Positions 43,901-51,945 are shown, counted from the stretch's first letter. The stretch is 64,000 nt of DNA from Gammaproteobacteria bacterium (GCA_022825505.1 JAJDWR010000027.1:1-64000), one strand, 5' to 3'. Notes: a model not told the origin generated them from the letters alone. Program-made: numbers and translations.

Positions 43901-44048
43901 CCAGAGACTCGCCGTTGGCGATCAGCGCGGAGGCCAGCGTGTCGCCGGCGAACCCTTCGCAGGCCTTGCCGTTAAAGGAGAAGGCCAAAGGCCGTGAGCG
44001 GTCGATGCGTCCGCCCTCCTGCAAACGATTCGGCTGTGCGACGGCCAT
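40974..44048 (-). CDS. soxA: Sarcosine oxidase alpha subunit
   Basis: A 1024-residue alpha subunit, the usual length for SoxA. Residues 1-110 are the ferredoxin-like N-terminal domain (FSFNGKACEGFAGDTLASAL). An NAD-binding flavoprotein-like region begins at CDVLVAGGGPAGLMAALAAA, with a second nucleotide fold at GRRAVVFTNNDSAYR. From about residue 630 a GcvT-type tetrahydrofolate-binding part follows (YGTETMHVLRAEKGFI, TPVDLGMNWLL). With the other subunits it oxidises sarcosine to glycine, passing the methyl carbon to tetrahydrofolate as 5,10-methylene-THF and making hydrogen peroxide. The ATG is 2 bp after soxD. Confidence 0.95.
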   Translation of the reverse strand: MAVAQPNRLQEGGRIDRSRPLAFSFNGKACEGFAGDTLASALIANGESLVGRSFKLRRPRGIVGSGAEEPNAIMQVGEGAAAQPNLLATQVELHDGLVAHSTKGWPTVRFDIGAINDVFGRMLGAGFYYKTFMYPRSWWKLYERLIRASAGFGRAPGEPDPDTYEHMNAHCDVLVAGGGPAGLMAALAAARSGARVILADEQHEFGGSLLDCTDSIDGKPGAEWATGVVAELRNHTDCTLLPRSTVFGYHDYNFLTIAERCSSHAGIAHADAEDAPQGHGDGGAAAGRGSGEAVAERLWRVRARQVVLAQGSFERPLVFCNNDRPGVMQASAVSTYIKRYAVLPGRRAVVFTNNDSAYRTAIDLATAGAEVAAIVDSRPGGGGELAGQARDLGIPVLEGHVMTDVAGRHRVRGASIARWSGDSWASITPSIRIDCDLVAVSGGWSPAVHLHSQAGGRLAWDDSQLGFVPAQARQAHDSAGAGNGRRSLVECLADGVRAGTEAVSKLGLKPAAVEPPVVALVGENPIEALWRVPAAKDADRCPKQFIDFQNDTSVADIRLAVREGYRNVEHVKRYTALGFGTDQGKLANINGMAVLADILGKSIPEVGTTTFRPAYTPVSFGVGAGESVGPLYDPVRKTALHEWHEAAGAPMEVVGQWHRPWYFPRDGEDLHAAVARECLAVRNSVGAMDASTLGKIDARGPDVVEFLERIYTHNVGRMKAGRCAYGIMLGEDGMLMDDGVMARVGEQHFYLTTTTGGAANVLNWLERWLQTEWPELDVYLTSLTEHYSTIAVAGPNSRRLLESLGCGIPLDKESFPFMTVRPAVLAGMHVTLFRVSFSGELAFEINIDSNRALAMWQRVMEAGQAFDIAPYGTETMHVLRAEKGFIIVGQDTDGSVTPVDLGMNWLLSKEKDFLGKRSLRRPDCLREDRKQLVGLLSSDEQTVLPEGTQLIEETGQPTPVPMCGHVTSSYRSPCLGHPIALALVAGGRKRKGETVYAALPGREPLPVQIVAPTFYDPKGRRQHV

Positions 44049-44050
44049 GG

Positions 44051-44398
44051 TCAGCCACCGCTCCCGATGCGGGAGGTCGTATCCGACTCGGCGGTGAGCT
44101 TGCTGGCAGTGCCGGAGCCGGTCCCTGGTTCAGGCGCGGTGCCATCCAACGTGTAACTGCGTTGGATTTGGTTGGTGACCGTATCGCGCTCCACGGCGAA
44201 CCACCGCCGGCAGCCATGGGTGTGATTCCACAGTTCCCGGTGCGCGCCGCGCGGGTTGGCGCGGTTGAACAGGTAGTCGGCCCACTCCGCGTCGCTCAGC
44301 GCGTCCGGGTCCGGCGGCCGCACGATGCCGGCCTCACCGCCGTAGCTGAACTCGGTCTCGGCCCGGGGGCCGCACCATGGGCATTCGATCAACAGCAT
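44051..44398 (-). CDS. soxD: Sarcosine oxidase delta subunit
   Basis: A 115-residue zinc-binding delta subunit. MLLIECPWCGPRAETEFSYGGEA supplies the CxxC pair; HTHGCRRWF provides the remaining His/Cys ligands, and ADYLFNRANPRGAHRELW is a family block. The C-terminus (GTGSGTASKLTAESDTTS) is a low-complexity extension beyond the usual SoxD end. I chose the ATG at 44398; the open frame continues upstream into soxB. The SoxB-SoxD-SoxA-SoxG order is the canonical one. Confidence 0.93.
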   Translation of the reverse strand: MLLIECPWCGPRAETEFSYGGEAGIVRPPDPDALSDAEWADYLFNRANPRGAHRELWNHTHGCRRWFAVERDTVTNQIQRSYTLDGTAPEPGTGSGTASKLTAESDTTSRIGSGG

Positions 44399-44417
44399 GG
44401 CATTGAACCCGTGAGCG

Positions 44418-45668
44418 CTAGTGCGCCACCGCCGCGGCGCCGTGTTCATCGATCAGCGCCCCTGTCGCAAATCGCTCCAGGCTGAAGGGCGCGTTGAGTT
44501 CGTGGGGCTCGTCATGGGCCATGGTGCGCGCGAACACCCAGCCGGAGCCGGGCGTCGACTTGAAGCCGCCGGTGCCCCAGCCGCAGTTGAAGTAGAGGCC
44601 CTCCACGGGCGTCTTCGACACGATCGGACACGCATCCGGGCAGACGTCGACGATGCCGCCCCAGAGCCTGAGCATGCGCACCCGGCTGAACACCGGGAAC
44701 AGCTCGATGATCGCCTGCATCGTGTGCTCGATGATGTGGAAGCTGCCCCGCTGGCCGTAGCCGGTATATGCGTCGATGCCGGCGCCGATCACCAGTTCGC
44801 CCTTGTCGGACTGGCTGATGTAGCCGTGCACCGCGCCGGACATGACCACCGTGTCCAGCACCGGCTTGATGGGCTCGGAGACGAACGCCTGCAGGGGGTG
44901 GCTCTCGATGGGCAGACGCAGGTCCGCCATCTTCGCCAGCACGCTGGCATGGCCGGCAACCACGACCCCGATGCGGTCCGACGCGATCGGTCCACGCGTG
45001 GTCTGCACGCCCACCGCCTTGCCGCCCCGGACATCGATACCCGTGACCTCGCACTGTTCGATGACATCGACGCCGAGCGAGTCGGCGGCCCGCGCGAATC
45101 CCCAGGCGACGGCATCGTGGCGCGCCACCCCCGCGCGGCGCTGCAGCGACGCGCCGAGGATGGGGTACCGCGCATCGGGCGATGTATTGAGGTGCGGGAT
45201 CGCCTTGCCGAGTTCAGCCGCGCTGACGACCTCGGCGTCGATGCCGTTGAGCCGGTTGGCATTGACGCGCCGCTCGATGTCCCTCATGTCCTGCAGCGAA
45301 TGGCCCAGGTTGTACACGCCCCGCTGGCTGAACATGACGTTGTAATTCAGGTCCTGGCTCAGTCCCTCCCAGAGCTTCATGGACTTCTCGTACAGCAGCG
45401 AGGACTCCGTCCACAGGTAGTTGGAGCGCACGATGGTGGTATTGCGCCCGGTGTTCCCCCCGCCGATCCAGCCCTTCTCCAGCACCGCGACGTTGCGGAT
45501 CCCGTGATCCCTCGCCAGGTAGTAGGCCGTCGCAAGCCCATGGCCGCCCCCGCCCACGATGATGGCATCGTAGCTCTTCCCCGGTTCAGGACTGCGCCAC
45601 GCCTCGCGCCAGTCCCTGTTGTAACCGAGCGCATTGCGCACCAGCCCGAGCGCCGAGTATCGCTTCAT
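44418..45668 (-). CDS. soxB: Sarcosine oxidase beta subunit
   Basis: A 416-residue flavoprotein subunit with the active site of heterotetrameric sarcosine oxidase. [17 protein letters not shown] and [23 protein letters not shown] at the N-terminus, [19 protein letters not shown] near the flavin, and [17 protein letters not shown] near the C-terminus are SoxB signatures. It dehydrogenates sarcosine at FAD and passes electrons to FMN shared with SoxA. A 195-bp gap containing a large inverted repeat separates it from the preceding dehydrogenase gene, so it may have its own level of expression. Confidence 0.95.
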   Translation of the reverse strand: MKRYSALGLVRNALGYNRDWREAWRSPEPGKSYDAIIVGGGGHGLATAYYLARDHGIRNVAVLEKGWIGGGNTGRNTTIVRSNYLWTESSLLYEKSMKLWEGLSQDLNYNVMFSQRGVYNLGHSLQDMRDIERRVNANRLNGIDAEVVSAAELGKAIPHLNTSPDARYPILGASLQRRAGVARHDAVAWGFARAADSLGVDVIEQCEVTGIDVRGGKAVGVQTTRGPIASDRIGVVVAGHASVLAKMADLRLPIESHPLQAFVSEPIKPVLDTVVMSGAVHGYISQSDKGELVIGAGIDAYTGYGQRGSFHIIEHTMQAIIELFPVFSRVRMLRLWGGIVDVCPDACPIVSKTPVEGLYFNCGWGTGGFKSTPGSGWVFARTMAHDEPHELNAPFSLERFATGALIDEHGAAAVAH

Positions 45669-45709
45669 TCTTTCATGCCCAACATGCTCCCGTCCTGCCG
45701 AAAACGCCA

Positions 45710-45819
45710 GGGGAGGCGCACTGCCGGTCGCGTGAGACCCTCGCCCGCAGGGATGCGGGCGCGGAGCGTACAGGGACGTATTCACAGCGTGTCTCAAGCG
45801 ACCGGCAGTGCGACTCCCC
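45710..45819. repeat. 110-bp cruciform-forming inverted repeat before soxB
   Basis: Two 29-bp arms (45710-45738 and 45791-45819) are inverted copies matching at 27 of 29 positions; both start GGGGAG at the outer end and end GAGAC inside. Between them is a second, shorter hairpin, CGCCCGC-6 nt-GCGGGCG (45742-45761). The element fills most of the 195-bp gap between the dimethylglycine dehydrogenase gene and soxB. It looks like a REP/BIME-type extragenic repeat or a strong mRNA structure. Only one copy was noticed in this window. Confidence 0.8.
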
Positions 45820-45863
45820 GACCCACCCACCACAGCAGCATAATCTTCGGTCAGACATGCGCC

Positions 45864-48323
45864 TCACCCATTGGCCCCATTGACATCGCGCAGCCGTTCA
45901 TTGGCCGCATCGAACGGGCTGTCGGGAATCACCTTCGCCCGAAAGGTCCTGTCGAGAATCTCGATGCCGACCTCCGTGCCCGGAACCGCCAGGTCGGGAG
46001 GCAGCATCCCCAGCGCCAGCGACTTGCCCGTGCGGAAACCGTAGTTGCCGCTGGTGGCGCGGCCGACCGTCTCACCGTCCATGAGCAACGCGTTGTTGCC
46101 GAGTGCGTCGGCGTCCTCCACGTCGAGGACCTCCAGCGTGACCAGCAGGTTCTTCAGTCCCGCCTCCCTGGACGCCAGCAGGGCGTCGCGCCCCAGGAAA
46201 TCGCCCTTGTCCGGTTTGACGAAGCGATCCAGCGTCGACTCGAAGGCCGAGTACTCGATGGACAGTTCGGTGCCCACCAGCCGGTAGGACTTCTCCATGC
46301 GCATGGAGTCCATGGCGCGAATGCCGAACGGCGCCAGCCCCAGGTCTTCGCCGGCCTCGAACAACGCGTCGAAGATGTGGTTCTGGTACTCCATCGGGTG
46401 GTGCAGTTCCCAGCCCAGTTCGCCCACGAAGTTCACCCGCATGGCGTTGACCGGCGCCGAACCGACCACGATGTCGCGGGCGGTCAGCCAGCGGAAGGCC
46501 TGGTTCGACAGGTCCGCAGGCGTCACGCGAGACAGCAGCTCCCTGGCTTTGGGGCCGGCCAGAACCAGCACGCCGACCGCGCCCGTCAGCGGCGTGAACT
46601 GCACGGACCCGTCCCGCGGCATGTACTTGCGCAGGTAGTCGTGATCGAGCCGCTGATAGGCGCCGGCCGACACCAGGTAGAAGGAATCGCCCGGCTCGCG
46701 CCGAATCGTGAACTCCGAATGCACGCCGCCGTTGCGGTTCAGGGCGTGTGCCAGGCACAGCCGCCCGACCTGCTGCGGCACACTGTTGGCCACGAACCGG
46801 TTGAGGAAGGCTTCCGCGCCCGGGCCGGACACGCGGCACTTGGCGAACGCGGTCATGTCCTGCAGTCCGACGTTGTTCGTGACGTTGTCGACCTCCCGGC
46901 GAACCGCCTCGAACCAGCGGGAGCGGCGGAACGACCAGTCGTCTTCCTGGGGCATGCCGCCGGTAGCAAAGAAATTGGGCCGCTCCCAGCCGAACTTCTG
47001 CCCGAACACGGCCCCACGCGCCTTCATGCGCCCGTAGCAAGGTGCGGAGCGCAGCGGCCGGGCGGCGGGGCGCTCCTCATCCGGATAGTGGATGATGAAC
47101 ACGTGCGCGTACGCTTCCTCGGTCTTCTTGACCAGGTAGTCCTTCGTCGCGTATTCGCCGAAACGGCGCGGCTCGACACCCAGCATGTCGATGGTGGGCT
47201 CACCCTCGACGATCCACTCGGCCAGTTGCCAGCCGGCGCCGCCCGCCGCGGTGATCCCGAAGCTGTGTCCCTCGGACAGCCAGAAATTATCGATGCCCCA
47301 GGCCGGCCCGATGATAGGGTTGCCGTCGGGCGTGTAGGCGATGGCGCCGTTGTAGACTTCCTTGATCCCGACTTCGGCGAAGGCCGGCACCCGATTCATG
47401 GCGGCCTCGATGTGCGGCATGAGGCGGTCGATGTCCTCCTGGAAGAGCTCGTACTCGGCCGCGGGGTCCGGGCCGTCGACGTAGCAGCAGGGCGCATCCT
47501 TCTCGTACGGGCCGAGGATGAAGCCGCTGTTTTCCTCGCGCAGGTACCACGAGCCGTCCGATTCGCGCAGCACGCCGAGTTCGGGCAGGCCCTGGCGTTT
47601 GCGAGCCTGAAGGTCGGGGTGCGGTTCGGTGACGATGTACTGGTGCTCCACGGGCATCACGGGGACATCGAGCCCCACCATCTCGCCGGTCTGGCGGGCG
47701 TAATTCCCGGTTGCCGAGACCACGTGATCGCAGGTGATGCGGCCCTTGTCGGTGTGCACCACCCAGCCACCGGAGGTCGCCCGGGTAATGCCGTGCACCG
47801 CGGTCTTGCGGTAGATCTCCGCACCGCGCGCGCGGGCGCCGGTGGCCAGCGCCTGGGTCAGGTCGGCGGGCTGGATGTAGCCGTCCTCGGGATGGAAGAT
47901 GCCGCCGACGAGTCCGTCGGAATTGCACAACGGCCACAGTTCCCCAATCTCGGCCGGCGTCAGGAAGCGAACGTCCACCCCGATCGTCTTCGCCGTCGCC
48001 GCGTACTGATGGTACTCGTCCATGCGGTCCCGGTTCATGGCCAGGCGCAGGTTGCCGACCCGGCTGAACCCTACGCGGCGGCCGGTTTCCTGCTCGAGCT
48101 GCCGGTAGAGGTTGACCGAATACTTGTGCACCTGGCCCACCGAGTAACTCATGTTGAACAGCGGCAGCAGGCCTGCGGCGTGCCAGGTCGAACCGGACGT
48201 CAGCTCGCCCTTCTCGACCAGCACGACCTCGCCGCCCCAGCCCTTTCTGGCCAGGTGATACAGCGTGCTGACGCCGACAACACCGCCTCCGATGACGACG
48301 ACTTTCGCCCGTGTCTTCATCAT
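45864..48323 (-). CDS. Dimethylglycine/sarcosine dehydrogenase-family protein
   Basis: An 819-residue two-domain enzyme. Residues 1-420 form a FAD domain (VVVIGGGVVGVSTLYHLARKG) with TSGSTWHAAGLLPLF, whose His is the covalent FAD site in dimethylglycine dehydrogenase. Residues about 440-819 are a GcvT-like tetrahydrofolate domain (MRVNFVGELGWELHHP, GIRAMDSMRMEKSYRLVG). It removes a methyl group from dimethylglycine or sarcosine and passes it as methylene-THF. The ATG is doubled (48323 and 48320). It lies between the HD-domain gene (12 bp upstream) and soxB, between the corrinoid and sarcosine-oxidase steps of the operon. Confidence 0.92.
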   Translation of the reverse strand: MMKTRAKVVVIGGGVVGVSTLYHLARKGWGGEVVLVEKGELTSGSTWHAAGLLPLFNMSYSVGQVHKYSVNLYRQLEQETGRRVGFSRVGNLRLAMNRDRMDEYHQYAATAKTIGVDVRFLTPAEIGELWPLCNSDGLVGGIFHPEDGYIQPADLTQALATGARARGAEIYRKTAVHGITRATSGGWVVHTDKGRITCDHVVSATGNYARQTGEMVGLDVPVMPVEHQYIVTEPHPDLQARKRQGLPELGVLRESDGSWYLREENSGFILGPYEKDAPCCYVDGPDPAAEYELFQEDIDRLMPHIEAAMNRVPAFAEVGIKEVYNGAIAYTPDGNPIIGPAWGIDNFWLSEGHSFGITAAGGAGWQLAEWIVEGEPTIDMLGVEPRRFGEYATKDYLVKKTEEAYAHVFIIHYPDEERPAARPLRSAPCYGRMKARGAVFGQKFGWERPNFFATGGMPQEDDWSFRRSRWFEAVRREVDNVTNNVGLQDMTAFAKCRVSGPGAEAFLNRFVANSVPQQVGRLCLAHALNRNGGVHSEFTIRREPGDSFYLVSAGAYQRLDHDYLRKYMPRDGSVQFTPLTGAVGVLVLAGPKARELLSRVTPADLSNQAFRWLTARDIVVGSAPVNAMRVNFVGELGWELHHPMEYQNHIFDALFEAGEDLGLAPFGIRAMDSMRMEKSYRLVGTELSIEYSAFESTLDRFVKPDKGDFLGRDALLASREAGLKNLLVTLEVLDVEDADALGNNALLMDGETVGRATSGNYGFRTGKSLALGMLPPDLAVPGTEVGIEILDRTFRAKVIPDSPFDAANERLRDVNGANG

Positions 48324-48335
48324 TCAGGAACCCGC

Positions 48336-48893
48336 TCAGAGAAATGGCCGCGGCTTCCGGGCGAACAACTCGCGCACCAGCGGTTCGTAGTGTTCGAGCG
48401 GATGGGTCCGGTACGCGGGATCGAACGACACCTGGTCCCAGCGGGCGCAGAACTCGACACAGGCCTCGTAGTGCTCGTTGTTGCGGTAGCTGTCGCGGGC
48501 GTTGCGGTCCTCGCCGTAGTGATGCAGCCAGTAGTAGCCCTGAAACAGTCCGTGGTGCTTGACAATCCAGTGGTTCTTCTCGCTCACGTACGGGGCGAGC
48601 AACGCGGCCGACGCCTCGGAGTGATTGCGCGGCGAGATCACGTCGCCGATGTCGTGCAGCAGCGCGCAGGCGATGGTTTCGTCGTCCGCGCCGTCCCGCT
48701 CCGCGCGCGTGGCGGATTGCAGGGCGTGCTCCAGGCGGCTGATTCGATAGGGCGAGTCACCGTCCATGGAACGCAGCCAGGCCATTACACGGTCGGCGAT
48801 TTCGGCCGCGTTGCGTGCGTCGTGAGCCTCCACCAGGTCGTAGTCCTCGCGCGTGCCGTGGTCCATTGCGGTGAACGTCACCTTGTGTTTCAT
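48336..48893 (-). CDS. HD-domain protein resembling mixed-valent diiron oxygenases (PhnZ/TmpB type)
   Basis: A 185-residue HD-domain protein. Its candidate metal ligands are His56 (ISRLEHALQSATRA), His80-Asp81 (ACALLHDIGD), His91 (PRNHSEASAALL), His113/114 (VKHHGLFQG) and Asp153 (CARWDQVSFDP). All six positions have counterparts in PhnZ, and LEH(A/S)LQ, GAD, ALLHD(I/L)G and the C-terminal EHY also match. PhnZ and TmpB oxidatively cleave hydroxylated phosphonates. Two PhnZ residues are absent: the HDxxH histidine and the Lys after the GH. It lies in the betaine-demethylation operon between the corrinoid activator and dimethylglycine dehydrogenase, so it may oxidise a methylated amine or hydroxylated derivative. 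Plain phosphohydrolase activity cannot be excluded. Confidence 0.75.
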   Translation of the reverse strand: MKHKVTFTAMDHGTREDYDLVEAHDARNAAEIADRVMAWLRSMDGDSPYRISRLEHALQSATRAERDGADDETIACALLHDIGDVISPRNHSEASAALLAPYVSEKNHWIVKHHGLFQGYYWLHHYGEDRNARDSYRNNEHYEACVEFCARWDQVSFDPAYRTHPLEHYEPLVRELFARKPRPFL

Positions 48894-48991
48894 GATTCAC
48901 TTCCTGCAGGCCCTGCCACCCCGCGCTCCGGAATTACCTCCGGAATGTCGTCGAACCATGCAATTCGCGGCCGGTCAATCGTTGTCGCCAT
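48890..48991 (-). CDS. Possible 33-residue small protein between activator and HD gene
   Basis: The minus strand holds ATG at 48991 to TGA at 48890, coding a 33-residue peptide that starts MATTIDRPRIAW and contains WFDDIPEVIPERG. The ATG overlaps the stop of the upstream activator gene (TGATG) and the TGA overlaps the start of the HD gene (ATGA). A strong AGGAGGG site lies about 6 bp before the ATG. It fills the gap between two operon genes exactly. Codon third positions look less G+C-rich than the neighbours. I do not recognise a family; it could be a real small protein, a leader coupling translation, or the shortened remainder of a larger gene. Confidence 0.5.
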   Translation of the reverse strand: MATTIDRPRIAWFDDIPEVIPERGVAGPAGSES

Positions 48992-51027
48992 CACATCGCC
49001 CTCCTGCGTCGGCGCCGTCCGGCGCCGGCGGAATCCGGCCCCTGCGCCGGCTTGTCAACCACGGAGAACAGCCTGGGGAAGGCGTCCCGCTTGTTCGGGA
49101 TCGCCATGGCGTCCACGAAGTATTCCTGGAACTTCGGCTCCACCGCCGTCTCGATCTTCTCGATCCTGCGCACAGCGGCCTCGATTTCCGCGCGGGCGGG
49201 CACGTTCAGAAGAGCGATCAGCGCCCCCATGCCCGCGGCATTGCCGGCCGACTCGACCCGGTTCAGGTCGCAGTCGGGAATCAGCCCAAGGACCATCGCG
49301 AATTTCGGGTCGATGTGCGAACCGAACGCCCCGGCCAGCCGGATGCGGTCGATCCGGTCGAAATCGGCCCTGTCCTGGAGCAGCCGCACGCCTGCATACA
49401 GCGCCGCCTTGGCGAGTTGCACCTGGCGCACGTCATTCTGGGTGACGAGGATGCGGTGCGGGCCCTCGTGCAGCAGATATGAAAAAGTGCGGCCGTCGGC
49501 GACGATGCGATCGCTCCGGGCCGCCAGCGAACCGTCGACGACGCCGTCCTCGTTGATGATGCCGGCCAGGTACATCTCGGCGATGACCTCAATGATGCCG
49601 GACCCGCAGATGCCAGTGACCCCGGTTGTTCCCGTTGCGTCCCCGAATCCCGGATCGTCCGACCACAGCTCCGAACCGATCACGCTGAAACGCGGCTCGA
49701 GGTTGTCCGCATCGATGCGCACTCGCTCGATGGCGCCGGGCGTGGCGCGCTGGCCGGCGGAAATCTGCGCGCCCTCGAAGGCGGGGCCGGTGGGGCTTGA
49801 GCAGGCCAGCAGCCGGTCGCGGTTGCCGAGCACGATCTCGGCGTTGGTGCCCACGTCCACGACCAGCGAAACTTCCTCCAGCAGGTGCGGCTCCTCGGCC
49901 AGCACCATGCCGGCCGCGTCGGCGCCCACGTGCCCGGCGATGCACGGCAGCACGTAGACGTTGGCGCCGGGATGGATCCCGATGCCGATATCGCGCGCCT
50001 TCAGATCGAGCGCGGTATCCACCGCCAGCGCAAAGGGCGCACCCCCGAGTTCCCGTGGGTCGAGCCCCAGGAACAGGTGGTGCATGATCGGATTGCCGAC
50101 GATCGTGAGCTCGACAACGTCCGCTGCGTCGATGCCGCCCCGGCTGCAAACGTCACCGATGAGGTCGTTCACGCCCTGACGAACCGCGCGCGTCAGTTCG
50201 TCGGCGCCTTCCGGGTGCATCATCACGTAGGAAACACGGCTCATGAGGTCCTCGCCGAAACGAATCTGCGGATTCATGATGCCCTCGGTGGCGACCACGT
50301 TGCCGCCCGTCAGGTTCACCAGGTGAGCGGCGATGGTCGTGGAACCGATGTCGATCGCCACGCCGTGGGCGCTGGGCTTGAAGCCGGGCCAGACGGCGAC
50401 GACGGTCGATTGGCGGTGCACCGCCACCGTGACCCGCCATCCGCCGTCGAGCAGCGCGGACTGCAGGCCCGGCAGGATGACGGGGTCGCAGCCCAGGTCG
50501 GCCAGTTGCCACTCCCAGGCCAGCGCGTCGCAGAGCCGCTTGAGGTCCCCGGTCGATTCCAGCAGGTCGGCAGGCTGCACCTCTACGTGGTAGAGCCGGG
50601 TGGCAGGGTCGAGCTTGATCTCGCGGTGCTCGGCATCCTTGCGCACCACCTGGCGGTGCATCTGGCTCTCGGGCGGAACATCGATGACGAGGTCGCCCCG
50701 GATCGCCGCCTGGCAACTCAGGCGATGGTTGGGCGCGAGTGCCTGGCGGCGCTCGCTGTACCGTTCCTCGATCTCGTTGACCGCCGAAAGGTGCGTCGGG
50801 CGGGACGCGATGGCGTGCTTGGCGAAGTCGCCGTCCATGCAGACGACGCGGCAGCGGCCGCACAGCCCGCGCCCGCCGCAAACCGAGTCGACGTCCACGC
50901 CGATGCTGCGGGCGGCATCCAGCAACCGGGTACCTTGCGGAAATGTGCCACGGCGGCCGGATGGCGTAAACACGATCCTGGCGTCCTGGCTGGTCACGTC
51001 GGTTCCTTGTGCGCGGTGCCCGGGCAT
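48991..51027 (-). CDS. Corrinoid-reductive activator (RACE) with 2Fe-2S domain
   Basis: A 678-residue ASKHA-fold activator of corrinoid proteins. The N-terminal ferredoxin domain has Cys50, Cys56 and Cys59 in VCGGRGLCGRCRV and Cys105 in RLSCQAAI. The activator part begins at HGVAIDIGSTTIAAHLVN, with LVVDVGTNAEIVLGN and VTGICGSGIIEVIAEM as ATP-binding turns. It restores inactive cob(II)alamin on the corrinoid protein to cob(I)alamin using ATP. It ends in an arginine run (SAGAGRRRRRRAM). It follows the methyl-THF methyltransferase by 9 bp. A GTG at 50997 is an alternative start. The activator supports a corrinoid cycle in what otherwise looks like an oxygen-using organism. Confidence 0.9.
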   Translation of the reverse strand: MPGHRAQGTDVTSQDARIVFTPSGRRGTFPQGTRLLDAARSIGVDVDSVCGGRGLCGRCRVVCMDGDFAKHAIASRPTHLSAVNEIEERYSERRQALAPNHRLSCQAAIRGDLVIDVPPESQMHRQVVRKDAEHREIKLDPATRLYHVEVQPADLLESTGDLKRLCDALAWEWQLADLGCDPVILPGLQSALLDGGWRVTVAVHRQSTVVAVWPGFKPSAHGVAIDIGSTTIAAHLVNLTGGNVVATEGIMNPQIRFGEDLMSRVSYVMMHPEGADELTRAVRQGVNDLIGDVCSRGGIDAADVVELTIVGNPIMHHLFLGLDPRELGGAPFALAVDTALDLKARDIGIGIHPGANVYVLPCIAGHVGADAAGMVLAEEPHLLEEVSLVVDVGTNAEIVLGNRDRLLACSSPTGPAFEGAQISAGQRATPGAIERVRIDADNLEPRFSVIGSELWSDDPGFGDATGTTGVTGICGSGIIEVIAEMYLAGIINEDGVVDGSLAARSDRIVADGRTFSYLLHEGPHRILVTQNDVRQVQLAKAALYAGVRLLQDRADFDRIDRIRLAGAFGSHIDPKFAMVLGLIPDCDLNRVESAGNAAGMGALIALLNVPARAEIEAAVRRIEKIETAVEPKFQEYFVDAMAIPNKRDAFPRLFSVVDKPAQGPDSAGAGRRRRRRAM

Positions 51028-51036
51028 TCGGCCTGT

Positions 51037-51945
51037 TCAGCCGACGGCCGAACGGCGCCGCCGGCGCCTCCCGGAGCGCTCGCGTGCCGGCCGATCGGCC
51101 GACGGCTGGCGGTACTTGCGAATCCACCGGGTGCAGTCCGGATCGTGCCCCATCATGACATTGGCGCCCAGCACCGCCTGAAGCACGTCGTCGTGCAGCG
51201 GATTGGTGATCGCCGAGGTCATGCCCGCGCCGATGGCCATGGTGAGAAAGGCCGAATTGATGCCGTTGCGGTTCGGCAACCCGAAACTGACGTTGGAGGC
51301 GCCGCAGGTAGTGTTCACCCTGAGTTCCCCGCGCAGTCTGCGGACGATGTGCATGACCTGCCTGCCCGCCGAGTTGATCGCGCCGATGGGCATCACCAGT
51401 GGATCGACCACCACGTCCTCGCGTGGAATGCCGTGGTCGGCGGCGCGCTCGACGATCTTCTTCGCCACCGCGTAGCGCACGTCCGGGTCCTCGGAAATGC
51501 CGGTTTCATCGTTGGAAATGGCGACCACGGCCGCGCCGTGCCGTTTCACCAGCGGCAGCACCGACTCCAGGCGCTCCTCCTCGCCGGTCACCGAGTTGAC
51601 CAGCGCCTTGCCCTCGTAAACGGACAGCCCGGCCGCAAGCGCCGCGACGATGGACGAATCGATGGACAGCGGTACGTCGGTGACGGACTGCACCAGCCTG
51701 ACGCTGTCCGCCAGCATCTTCGGTTCGTCGGCCAGTGGCACGCCGGCATTGACATCCAGCATGTGCGCGCCGGCCTCGACCTGGGCGATGGCGTCGGCCT
51801 CGACGCGGCTGTAATCGCCCCGCGCCATTTCCTCCGCCAGGATCTTTCGCCCGGTGGGATTGATGCGCTCGCCGATGATCACGAACGGCCGGTCGAAACC
51901 GATCCGCACTTCCCGAGTGGGCGAGGCGACGACTGTTTCGGTCAT
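51037..51945 (-). CDS. Methyl-corrinoid:tetrahydrofolate methyltransferase (MtgA-like)
   Basis: A 302-residue pterin-binding TIM-barrel methyltransferase. Family blocks are FVIIGERINPTGRKILAEEM, GAHMLDVNAGVPLADEP, VPLSIDSSIVAALAAGL and VNTTCGASNVSFGLPNR, with the closing GAGMTSAITNPLHDDV. The Asp and Asn residues that bind the pterin are kept. It moves the methyl group from the corrinoid protein to tetrahydrofolate, as MtgA and related enzymes do. It overlaps the MetF-type gene by 4 bp. The C-terminus carries an arginine run (ARERSGRRRRRRSAVG) like that on the activator protein. A longer upstream open frame runs out of register through metF and was not used. Confidence 0.9.
   Translation of the reverse strand: MTETVVASPTREVRIGFDRPFVIIGERINPTGRKILAEEMARGDYSRVEADAIAQVEAGAHMLDVNAGVPLADEPKMLADSVRLVQSVTDVPLSIDSSIVAALAAGLSVYEGKALVNSVTGEEERLESVLPLVKRHGAAVVAISNDETGISEDPDVRYAVAKKIVERAADHGIPREDVVVDPLVMPIGAINSAGRQVMHIVRRLRGELRVNTTCGASNVSFGLPNRNGINSAFLTMAIGAGMTSAITNPLHDDVLQAVLGANVMMGHDPDCTRWIRKYRQPSADRPARERSGRRRRRRSAVG

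Noticed and set aside
44421..49445. A 5-kb open frame on the + strand antisense to soxB, the dimethylglycine dehydrogenase and the corrinoid activator
   Set aside because: It lies opposite genes with clear motifs, has no ribosome site or recognisable domains, and high G+C removes stop codons from opposite frames.
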